NCBI RefSeq assembly: GCF_030733845.1
Contig: NZ_CP132313.1
Location: forward strand, 434,001 to 498,000
DNA from: Shinella zoogloeoides
Lineage (GTDB): Bacteria; Pseudomonadota; Alphaproteobacteria; Rhizobiales; Rhizobiaceae
Length of the DNA: 64,000 nt
Reading direction: 5' to 3'
Shown here: positions 44,625-51,980 of the stretch, one piece after another
How positions within the stretch are numbered: position 1 is the stretch's first letter
Layout: each line of letters opens with the position of its first letter
The notes under the pieces: generated by a model
Seen by the model: the letters and a program-made list of their open reading frames with translations, nothing else
Told to the model about the DNA's origin: nothing
Database searches by the model: none
Position numbers and translations under genes: made by a program

Positions 44625-45658
44625 ACCTTGCCGTTACCGCCATCACCGCCGCCGAGCGGCTACCGTTACCCGATCATGCCCTGCGCTTCGGTATCAGCCG
44701 GCTCGTTGGCCGCACGCGCCGGCTACTGGCGGAAGGGAGCGGTCCGACGGACCGGGACTTTGCGCGCTCCATGAGCGAATGGCCCATCGCCGTGCATACC
44801 GATGATGCCAATGCCCAGCACTATGAGCTTCCCGCGGCATTCTTCTCGCTGGTGCTCGGCCCGCGCCGCAAATATTCATCCTGTTTCTATGCCTCGCCCG
44901 CCACGACACTCGCGGAAGCGGAAATCGCGGCGTTGGAAGAGACATGCCGTCACGCGGACCTCGCCGACGGGCAGGACATCCTCGAGCTCGGTTGCGGCTG
45001 GGGATCCCTCTCGCTGTTCATGGCAGAGCGCTTTCTGTCCGGTCGCATCGTCTCCGTTTCGAATTCATCCTCGCAGCGGACTTATATCGAGGCGGAGGCC
45101 AAGCGCCGCGGCCTTCGCAATCTCACCGTGATCACCGCGGATATGAACACCTTCTCGCCGGATGGCACCTTCGACCGCATCGTGTCGGTGGAAATGTTCG
45201 AGCACATGTCCAACTGGCATTGCCTGCTCCAGCGTGCACGCAGCTGGATCCGTGACGAGGGGCGGCTTTTCCTGCACGTCTTCTCGCATCGCAAGACGGC
45301 CTATCGCTTCGACCATGCCGACAAGGCGGACTGGATTGCGCAGTATTTCTTTACCGGCGGCGTCATGCCCAGCCATGGACTGGTTCGCGCGTTCGACGAC
45401 AGTTTCACCGTCGAGCGGGACTGGCGTTGGAACGGCAAACATTACGAGCGCACCGCGCGGGACTGGCTCGACAATTTCGACCGAAACCGCGACGCGGTCC
45501 GAGCCATCTTCGAGGCGACCTACGGCAAGGACGCATCCGTCTGGATGCGGCGCTGGCGAATGTTTTTCCTCGCCACGGCCGGGCTCTTCGGCCATGCCAA
45601 TGGAGAAGAATGGGGCGTGAGCCACTATCGCCTCAGCCCCGCCGGCGCAGGCCGGTGA
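44621..45658 (+). CDS. Cyclopropane-fatty-acid-synthase-family methyltransferase (short form)
   Basis: A 345-residue SAM-dependent methyltransferase. SAM motif I is ILELGCGWGSLSLFMAERF; the region FDRIVSVEMFEHMSNW is the family's second motif. It lacks the roughly 80-residue N-terminal domain of true Cfa and differs from the second family member at 48039. In Rhodobacter the RpoE regulon includes a related methyltransferase needed for furan fatty acids, so methylation of an unsaturated phospholipid chain is a good guess. Coupled to neighbours on both sides. Confidence 0.82.
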   Translation: MNLAVTAITAAERLPLPDHALRFGISRLVGRTRRLLAEGSGPTDRDFARSMSEWPIAVHTDDANAQHYELPAAFFSLVLGPRRKYSSCFYASPATTLAEAEIAALEETCRHADLADGQDILELGCGWGSLSLFMAERFLSGRIVSVSNSSSQRTYIEAEAKRRGLRNLTVITADMNTFSPDGTFDRIVSVEMFEHMSNWHCLLQRARSWIRDEGRLFLHVFSHRKTAYRFDHADKADWIAQYFFTGGVMPSHGLVRAFDDSFTVERDWRWNGKHYERTARDWLDNFDRNRDAVRAIFEATYGKDASVWMRRWRMFFLATAGLFGHANGEEWGVSHYRLSPAGAGR

Positions 45659-46254
45659 TCTTCTTTGTGAAACGCCTCACCGCGATGGTACGGGCCTACG
45701 CGCACCATCGCAACCCGCGTGTCGCTGCGGCGAACGTGATTTCCTTGCTGGTCGCGTCGAACCAGCCCTTTTACCCGCTCTATCTCTTCTGGTTGGTGAG
45801 TGCCGACATCACCGCCGCCTGGTTCACGTTCCTGTCGACACCGTTCTTTCTCTCCGTGCCGGCCGTGGCGCGCCGGAATGATGTTGCAGGGCGGGCTCTG
45901 CTGCCGCTGGCGGGGATCTGCAACACCGTGCTTTCGGCATGGCTCTTCGGCACGGCTTCGGCAGTTGAAATCTTCCTTGTTCCATGCGGAGTCATCGCGC
46001 TTCTCCTGTTTCGGCCGCGGGAGCGCGTCGTCGCCCTTGCGCTTGCCGCGCTCGCCTTCGGCGTTTTCCTTCTCTTGCACGATGCCTATGGTCTGCCGCT
46101 CGCACGGTACGACGCGGCGCAATACGCCGCGTTGGCGCGGCTCAACCTTGTGAGCGCATGCGTGCTCACCGCCTTCGTCACCATCCTGTTCTCAGGCATC
46201 CTTGCTGAGGCCGAACAATCAGCCGACGCGGCTCGCCGCGAGAAAGCCGGCTGA
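45655..46254 (+). CDS. Multi-pass membrane protein of the rpoE operon, unknown function
   Basis: A 199-residue protein with six predicted helices (VISLLVASNQPFYPLYLFWL; AGICNTVLSAWLFGTASAVE; ALALAALAFGVFLLLHDAYG among them). A GTG start at 45655 overlaps the preceding TGA (GTGA). It ends the rpoE-chrR operon and overlaps the convergent DUF2177 gene by 36 bases. I do not recognise the family. It could hold lipid-modifying partners at the membrane. Confidence 0.65.
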   Translation: MIFFVKRLTAMVRAYAHHRNPRVAAANVISLLVASNQPFYPLYLFWLVSADITAAWFTFLSTPFFLSVPAVARRNDVAGRALLPLAGICNTVLSAWLFGTASAVEIFLVPCGVIALLLFRPRERVVALALAALAFGVFLLLHDAYGLPLARYDAAQYAALARLNLVSACVLTAFVTILFSGILAEAEQSADAARREKAG

Positions 46255-46620
46255 TGCGCCGACCGCGGTCACGAAAGCACCCCAGGGAATATCGGCGAGC
46301 GTAACGGAAAGCGGCCAGTCCTTGAGCGTCGCCTGGTTGGTGAGATCGTAGGTCGCATATGCCACGAGACCGAGGACCGCACCGTTCAGCGCCGCCTTGC
46401 CGAGCCCACCCCCATCGAGCGCAGGCATCACGGCGAAAAACACGATGCCGACAACATAGATCAGATAGAACACAACGGCCGGTGCCAGATGAAACTGCGG
46501 CGCCAGCTTGTCGCCCAGGAGCGGCCGGTACAGCATATCCGCCATCGTCGAAAGCCAGATGGCATCGACGATCAGAAAGGCGATGCCGGTCGCCAGATAG
46601 GCGATGACGATGGTTTTCAT
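46219..46620 (-). CDS. DUF2177-family membrane protein
   Basis: A 133-residue protein with four helices (MKTIVIAYLATGIAFLIVDA; LAPAVVFYLIYVVGIVFFAV) and the family motif GLVAYATYDLTNQATLKDWP. The ATG at 46620 follows a TGATCC-N18-TAGAAA promoter on the same strand. Members of this family recur in RpoE-ChrR regulons. Molecular function unknown. Confidence 0.8.
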   Translation of the reverse strand: MKTIVIAYLATGIAFLIVDAIWLSTMADMLYRPLLGDKLAPQFHLAPAVVFYLIYVVGIVFFAVMPALDGGGLGKAALNGAVLGLVAYATYDLTNQATLKDWPLSVTLADIPWGAFVTAVGASAGFLAASRVG

Positions 46621-46650
46621 ACCGATGTCTCCCACGACGTTTTATCGACA

Positions 46651-46680
46651 TTTCTACGTCTTTGTCGTCCTGACGGATCA
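46651..46680 (-). promoter_or_regulatory. RpoE (ChrR-type ECF) promoter for DUF2177
   Basis: Minus strand TGATCC (46680-46675), 18 bases, TAGAAA (46656-46651). Same spacing as the sites at 42423-42452 and 42479-42508. Confidence 0.7.
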
Positions 46681-46687
46681 CCTCGGG

Positions 46688-46717
46688 TGAACCGATCCGC
46701 CCGCGCGTGCGTATTCA
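46688..46717 (+). promoter_or_regulatory. Probable RpoE promoter for DUF2147-DUF1365
   Basis: TGAACC (46688-46693), 18 bases, TATTCA (46712-46717). One mismatch to TGATCC in the -35. It is back-to-back with the DUF2177 promoter, 7 bases apart. A predicted start near 46724 leaves an 18-base leader to the ATG at 46742. Confidence 0.45.
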
Positions 46718-46741
46718 AGGAAAAGCAACGAGGATTGGCCG

Positions 46742-47122
46742 ATGAGGATAGCCGTTCTGACTGCACTTTCCGCTCTGACACTGACTGCCGCGGCCTCCCA
46801 GGCGCAGCAATCCGCCGATCCAAGCGGTGTCTGGCTGCGCGACGACGGGAACGCGCGTGTGCGCATCGCACCATGCGGCCGCAATATCTGCGCGACCAAT
46901 CTCTGGATCCGGGATACCAGCAAAGGCGAAGAGGCCGGCGACCGCCTGATCATGTCGCTTCAGCCCAAATCGCCGGATACATTGTCCGGCACCGCCTTTG
47001 ATGAGAAACGCGATCGCACTTATTCGATCACGGTGCAGGTATCCGACAAATCGCTTTTAACGCGTGGCTGTATCCTCGGCGGCGTGCTTTGCAAGAATGT
47101 GCGCTGGCGGCCTGCTCGATGA
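46742..47122 (+). CDS. DUF2147-family secreted protein
   Basis: A 126-residue protein with a signal peptide (hydrophobic core residues 4-17, cleavage likely after Ala21). The mature part has the DUF2147 opening DPSGVWLRDDGNARVRIAPC followed by a small beta-barrel. Cysteines at 45 and 50 and near the end (CILGGVLCKNVRW) may form periplasmic disulfides. The stop overlaps the DUF1365 start (ATGA). Function unknown. Confidence 0.8.
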   Translation: MRIAVLTALSALTLTAAASQAQQSADPSGVWLRDDGNARVRIAPCGRNICATNLWIRDTSKGEEAGDRLIMSLQPKSPDTLSGTAFDEKRDRTYSITVQVSDKSLLTRGCILGGVLCKNVRWRPAR

Positions 47123-47967
47123 TGAACGGAAAGAAGCAGGGCATGAAGCAGATCCGGGTCACCAGCATGGCAGACAACGGCCCACCGCCCTCTGCGGCCG
47201 GTACGCTTTATCCGGGAAAAGTGATGCACCAGAGGCTCCATCCCTTCTGCCATCGCTTCAGCTATAGCGTCTTTTCTCTTCTGATCGATGTCGACCGGCT
47301 TGTCGCTCTTGCCGGACAGACCCGCTTGCTTGCCGTGAACCGCGCGGGAATTCTGTCGTTCCACGAGCGCGATCACGTCGAAGAGGACGGCGAGACGTTG
47401 CGACAGTTCGCCGACCGCCTGCTGGCGCCCGCCGGTCTCGAAAGGCCCGCGGCCCGTATACTGCTCCTCGCCTACCCGCGCATGTTCGGTTATGTCTTCA
47501 ACCCGCTCTCGACCTATTTCGCCTATGACGACGAAGACCGGCTGATTGCCATCATCTATGCAGTCAGGAACACCTTCGGCGAACGCCACAGCTACGTGGC
47601 ACCGGTCCTTGCGGGCGACATCAGCGCCGCCGGCATCAGGCAGACGCGAACGAAGGTTTTTCATGTTTCCCCCTTCATGGACATGGGGCTGCGCTACCAT
47701 TTCCGCATTCTCCCGCCCGGCAGGACCGTACGGGTGCGAATTCATGAGACCGCCGGCAAGGACCCCGTCATGGCCGCCACGTTCAATGCGGACGCGGCGC
47801 TGCTGACGGACGCCGTGCTGGCGCGCTGCCTGATCCGGTTCCCCTTCATGACGATGAAGGTGATGGCCGGCATCCATTGGGAAGCCTTCAAGCTGTGGCT
47901 GAAAGGGGCGCGCTTCCGCACAAGTCCGCCACCGCCGGAAACCGCGAGTTACACAGACGCCGCGTGA
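47119..47967 (+). CDS. DUF1365-family protein of the RpoE-ChrR regulon
   Basis: A 282-residue cytoplasmic protein. The family opening is VMHQRLHPFCHRFSYSVFSL and later motifs are YPRMFGYVFNPLSTYFAYD and FMDMGLRYHFRI. In Rhodobacter sphaeroides a DUF1365 protein, an amine-oxidase-like flavoprotein and CfaA are needed for normal ChrR turnover in singlet oxygen; all three types are present here. ATG 47119 overlaps the previous stop; ATG 47122 is an alternative. Confidence 0.83.
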   Translation: MMNGKKQGMKQIRVTSMADNGPPPSAAGTLYPGKVMHQRLHPFCHRFSYSVFSLLIDVDRLVALAGQTRLLAVNRAGILSFHERDHVEEDGETLRQFADRLLAPAGLERPAARILLLAYPRMFGYVFNPLSTYFAYDDEDRLIAIIYAVRNTFGERHSYVAPVLAGDISAAGIRQTRTKVFHVSPFMDMGLRYHFRILPPGRTVRVRIHETAGKDPVMAATFNADAALLTDAVLARCLIRFPFMTMKVMAGIHWEAFKLWLKGARFRTSPPPPETASYTDAA

Positions 47968-48038
47968 ACCGGTTTCGAACACACGGCGTCTGAAGCGCCT
48001 GCACCCATAGTTTTATCGAATTTTTTCAGGAAGACATC

Positions 48039-49322
48039 GTGCTCGCATTAGCAAGAATATTCAGACGTGGTCTTAGAGAGAACAGAGCGGGGACCGGACT
48101 TTTCGCGCGTGCAATGGACGCCGTCATTTCATCAGTCGATATCGGGAAAATCACGGTCGTCCTGCCCTCCGGCGAACGTATTGAACATGTCGGAACACGC
48201 CCGGGGCCTTCGGCGGCGATCACTATTCACAAATGGCGGGCCGTCCGCCGGCTCGCGACAGGCGGTGATCTCGGCTTCGCTGAAGCCTATGTCGACGGGG
48301 ACTGGTCGACGCCGAATCTGGAAGCCACCCTGGAACTGGCCGCACGCAACATCGATATGCTCGATGGGAAGATTTCAGGTCACTTGGCGATCAGGCTGCT
48401 GCAGCGGTTTCGCCATGTTCTGCGCGCGAACAACAAGACCGGCAGCCGGAAGAACATCGCCTATCACTACGACCTCGGCAATGCCTTCTACAGGGAGTGG
48501 CTCGATCCGAGCATGACCTATTCCTCCGCACTCTACACGGAACCGACCCTCAGCCTGGAAGAGGCCCAAAGGGCAAAGATAGAGCGAGTCAAACAGCTCC
48601 TGATGATCGAAGGTGGAGATCGCGTTCTGGAGATCGGCTGCGGTTGGGGAGCGCTCGCCGCAAGTCTCGGCCACGCAGGCGTCGAGGTGGAAGGGGTCAC
48701 GCTCTCCCCCGCGCAACTGGACTACGCGACGGAACACATCCGGGCCAGCGGTCTGGAGGACGCGGTACGTCTGCAGTTGAAAGACTATAGGGATGTTACA
48801 GGGACCTATGATCGGATCGTCTCCATCGAGATGCTGGAAGCGGTAGGCGAGGCCTATTGGCCCCTGTTCTTCAAAACGCTGCAGCAAAGGCTTCGCGCGG
48901 GCGGACACGCCGTGCTTCAGGTCATCACGATCGACGAGAGCCGTTTTGCCGCATATCGAGGCGGTGCAGATTTCATTCAGCGACATGTCTTCCCTGGCGG
49001 CATGCTTCCGACCAAAGGCATAATTCAGGAGCAGGCCGCGCGCGCAGGACTTCAATTGGTGCAATCCGAGTACTTTGGATTGGATTATGCTCGAACGCTC
49101 CTCGAATGGCGGCGACGCTTCCATGCTGCTTGGCCCAGGATTAGCGCATTAGGTTACTCCAAACAGTTCCACCGGTTGTGGGACTATTATCTTTGTTACT
49201 GCGCGGCCGGTTTTAAGGCCGGAACCATAGATGTCGGCCTTTACGTCCTCGAACGGCCTGCCGACCCGACTCGCCCAAGGCGGGAAACTGCCGCGCTTAT
49301 TCCCACGCTTCCTGGTAACTGA
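48039..49322 (+). CDS. cfa: Cyclopropane-fatty-acyl-phospholipid synthase
   Basis: A 427-residue full-length CFA synthase with the N-terminal lipid-binding domain (about 1-115) and the SAM domain (VLEIGCGWGALAASLGHAG; VEGVTLSPAQLDYA; YDRIVSIEMLEAVGEAYW). HVFPGGMLPTKGII and the C-terminal YYLCYCAAGFKAGTIDVG are family landmarks. It methylenates unsaturated phospholipid chains in the membrane, protecting against oxidation. A GTG start follows CAGGAAGAC. It lies 71 bases after DUF1365 with no convincing promoter of its own, so it may be co-transcribed. Confidence 0.92.
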   Translation: MLALARIFRRGLRENRAGTGLFARAMDAVISSVDIGKITVVLPSGERIEHVGTRPGPSAAITIHKWRAVRRLATGGDLGFAEAYVDGDWSTPNLEATLELAARNIDMLDGKISGHLAIRLLQRFRHVLRANNKTGSRKNIAYHYDLGNAFYREWLDPSMTYSSALYTEPTLSLEEAQRAKIERVKQLLMIEGGDRVLEIGCGWGALAASLGHAGVEVEGVTLSPAQLDYATEHIRASGLEDAVRLQLKDYRDVTGTYDRIVSIEMLEAVGEAYWPLFFKTLQQRLRAGGHAVLQVITIDESRFAAYRGGADFIQRHVFPGGMLPTKGIIQEQAARAGLQLVQSEYFGLDYARTLLEWRRRFHAAWPRISALGYSKQFHRLWDYYLCYCAAGFKAGTIDVGLYVLERPADPTRPRRETAALIPTLPGN

Positions 49323-49339
49323 GATTGGCATACCAAAGA

Positions 49340-50074
49340 ATGCGAATGACATCTGCAAGAATCGAACACAGCCATCCGCCTGTCAAACACGGCAAGGTCG
49401 GCGTGTTGCTCGTCAATCTCGGCACGCCTGACGGTACGGACTACGCGTCGATGCGGCGCTACCTGAAGGAGTTCCTGACCGACAAGCGCGTGATCGAGTG
49501 GCCGAGGATCGCTTGGTACCCGATCCTCTTCGGCATCGTGCTCAACACCCGCCCCGGCAAGGTCGGCAAGGCCTACGAGACTATCTGGAACAAGGACAGG
49601 AACGAGAGCTACCTGCGCACCTATACGCGCAGCCAGGCCGAACTGATGGCGGCCTCGCTCAGCGAGCACAGCCATGTCGTTGTCGACTGGGCCATGCGCT
49701 ACGGCCAGCCCTCCATCGCCTCGCGCATGGAAGCCCTTCAAAAGCAGGGTTGCGAACGCATCCTCGTCTTCCCGCTCTATCCGCAATATGCCGCCGCGAC
49801 CACGGCGACGGTCAACGACAAGGCCTTCGAGACGCTTCTGAAGATGCGCTGGCAGCCGGCGCTGCGCACCGTGCCGCCCTATCACGACGACCCCGCCTAT
49901 ATCGACGCGCTCGCCATCTCCATCGAAAAACACCTCGCGACGCTCGACTGGGAGCCGGAACGGCTGCTGACCTCCTTCCACGGCATTCCCAAGAGCTATT
50001 TCGAGAAGGGCGACCCCTATTACTGCCAGTGCCAGAAGACGCTTTCCGGTTGGGTAAAGCCCAAGGCGCCGTAG
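49340..50074 (+). pseudogene. hemH: Ferrochelatase, C-terminally truncated
   Basis: The first 235 or so residues are good ferrochelatase (VGVLLVNLGTPDGTDYASMR; IAWYPILFGIVLNTRPG; SFHGIPKSYFEKGDPYYCQC, with the catalytic His of the HGIP loop). The frame then switches to LSGWVKPKAP and stops at about 244 residues. Normal HemH is about 340-350 residues. The lost part includes the conserved Glu near 'PGFxSDCLETLEE'. The break is near 50040. It is likely inactive, a second copy beside a chromosomal hemH; interesting next to heme-dependent genes. ATG 49340 or 49346. Confidence 0.8.
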
Positions 50075-50547
50075 TAGGCGTTAGTTTCTGCCTACCGGGA
50101 ATTCCTTTGGAGTAAACCCAGTATCGCTCCGCTTCTTTCGGTCTAAGCGGCAATACGAACGTAGAACGATCGCGTGCCAATCACTGTCCAGAGACGAAAA
50201 TTTGCTCGTCTCAGTCGCGCCTTGATTTCAACCTCTGAGACTATGGGATTAGCAAGGCTTCACGAACAACAAGGGTAAGCACAATGTGACTATATAGCCC
50301 GCCCACATGCAAGCTTGCCAATCACCCCGGCCATCTTTCCGCCAGGACAAACATGCCGTTTCGGATGTCTCTAATCTCAATTGCACGGCGCATACCCAGA
50401 AGAAGAACGGCGGGAGCGCGATCCCAAGTCGCAGACAGCATTTTCGTATTTCCCTGCCAAATCGGGACCAGGAATGCAAATTGTATGCGGATGGCTCCAT
50501 GTTAGTTCGATGAATTTTGTGTGAGAAGCGCGGTATGACAGCGGCCC
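50075..50547. other. Intergenic stretch, no gene recognised
   Basis: About 470 bases after the hemH break with only short frames on both strands. No insertion-sequence end, RNA gene or promoter motif recognised. It probably marks the joint of the hemH-truncating rearrangement. Confidence 0.4.
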
Positions 50548-50670
50548 ATGTTCTCAACGAGAAAGTCGCCAAATGCGCGAACCAAGCAAGACTTGAACCG
50601 CACCGACAATGAGCTGGAGATTAACAAGCTAGACATCATAAGCCGTCTTCGCGACCGATGCGCCGGCTAA
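50548..50670 (+). CDS. Possible 40-residue hydrophilic protein
   Basis: ATG 50548 to TAA 50668-50670. The product is strongly hydrophilic and helix-prone (QDLNRTDNELEINKLDIISR), with composition unlike the surrounding non-coding frames. No clear ribosome site and no family known to me, so it may be chance. Confidence 0.25.
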   Translation: MFSTRKSPNARTKQDLNRTDNELEINKLDIISRLRDRCAG

Positions 50671-50719
50671 CTTACAGCGCTCGCGGCATACGGCAGCGGC
50701 ATGACGGGGCTGTTAGCAA

Positions 50720-50743
50720 GAGAGGCTGCATCGGCAGCCTCTC
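50720..50743 (-). terminator. Strong hairpin, probable terminator of the DUF982 gene
   Basis: A perfect 10-base stem GAGAGGCTGC (50720-50729) and GCAGCCTCTC (50734-50743) with a 4-base loop, 17 bases past the DUF982 stop on the minus strand. The T-run after it is short, so termination strength is uncertain. Confidence 0.5.
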
Positions 50744-50759
50744 CCTTCTGCAATAACTC

Positions 50760-51062
50760 TTACGCGGACAGGCGTCCGCCGCCGGAGCGCGACCGGATCA
50801 TCCACGGCATGACGCTGGGTGTTTTCACCAGAATGCCCTTCTTCTCTCCAAAAGAGCGAATGGCATTGCGTCCAATCTTTACGGGTTTACGGCCGTCGAA
50901 GGCCATGTAGCAGGTCTTCAATGCTGCGTCGTGAACGATGTCACGATCTCTCTCAGGCCATTCTTCCAGAAAATCGATGGCGTCTTCCAGGCACGTTATC
51001 TCTCGGATCAGCTCCCTGCGCTCCCTCAGATATACGGGTCTATCAAATACCTTAGAGTTCAT
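50760..51062 (-). CDS. DUF982 protein
   Basis: A 100-residue protein starting MNSKVFDRPVYLRERRELIR. It has the family pattern of an early strand, EDAIDFLEEWPERDRD and an AALKTCYMAFDG helix, with a basic tail. GAGGTAG precedes the ATG. More diverged than the DUF982 gene at 25529. Unknown function. Confidence 0.7.
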   Translation of the reverse strand: MNSKVFDRPVYLRERRELIREITCLEDAIDFLEEWPERDRDIVHDAALKTCYMAFDGRKPVKIGRNAIRSFGEKKGILVKTPSVMPWMIRSRSGGGRLSA

Positions 51063-51266
51063 CTCTACCTCACTGAAAACGTTGGTGATCAACAAGGGTG
51101 GTGTCGGGATCGAGCACCGACCGAAGATGTATTTCCACGGGTTTTCGGTTTCAAGATCAATCTCGGGAGAGCCGGCGAAAATATGGCGAGATGGCGCTGT
51201 GAGTCTATGAAGGCCACCCCCATACCTCAATCTTCGATGACGGCGCGTTATCGACGAGCCACGCAC

Positions 51267-51512
51267 CTAACTCACTGTGATCGCCCCAGTGGACACAAGG
51301 GCGGTAACGTCGAGGTCGAACCGTTCTGCGAACTTTGACGTCCTCTCAGGAACCTGCTCGACTATATGCAGAAAAAAGGAATGTTCCCGGCGGTGCAGTC
51401 GCTCAATCTCAGTGTCCGAAATCTTCTGTCCGACGTAGATCCCGTCATCGACTTTGTGTCCCTCGACCAGAACAGAATGCCTTACCGTGAATTTCACTGG
51501 GGTAATGGTCAT
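51267..51512 (-). CDS. Hypothetical 81-residue protein
   Basis: Starts MTITPVKFTVRHSVLVEGHK after a strong GGAGGA site. The first half looks like short beta strands (VDDGIYVGQKIS) and the second half is charged (EIERLHRREHSFFLHIVEQV). It lies 204 bases upstream of the DUF982 gene on the same strand. I do not recognise the family; the good ribosome site is the main support. Confidence 0.5.
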   Translation of the reverse strand: MTITPVKFTVRHSVLVEGHKVDDGIYVGQKISDTEIERLHRREHSFFLHIVEQVPERTSKFAERFDLDVTALVSTGAITVS

Positions 51513-51980
51513 TGGTTTCCTCCATATCGCAGCACTTTGACACGGACCTGGCGGAAGAAAAACTCGATTACGTGGTAAAGACCTCGTCATAAGCGCTGGC
51601 ACGCGTCGACACCGCTCGTCGATCCCTGACTTGCCGCCCATCTCGCGGCCTTCGCCGAGCACTTTTCCCGATCCTGCTGGTGCCGCCTTGCCAGCCGATT
51701 GTCCGCGTTGCGCTTCTAGCAACAACGCCGGTGATCGAGATCTTCGTCCATCCCACCGCCTGGCCGACCCACGACACCTGCGCCGCCTGCCTGCTGTCAT
51801 CGCGGTGCGCGGACCGGGACGGGTTTCGCTTAATGCGGTTGTCGCACGTCGAGTTTAGCGATCAGCGTGGACTGCATAGTCGAGGTTTCTTTGGAAGTTC
51901 TTAGTGGGATGCGAACTGGCGGCCCCGCTGTTGCAGAATGCGCAAGGACTCGAGATGCTAATCGCGGATCCAATGGCCGA
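51513..51980. other. Intergenic stretch, no gene recognised
   Basis: About 470 bases with short overlapping frames on both strands and no motif, repeat or RNA structure that I recognise. It must hold the promoter of the 51512 gene. Confidence 0.4.

Noticed and set aside
47966..47995. TGAACC-N18-TCTGAA upstream of the cfa gene as an RpoE promoter
   Set aside because: The -10 lacks the TA start shared by the other sites and the -35 overlaps the DUF1365 stop codon; kept only as a weak possibility.
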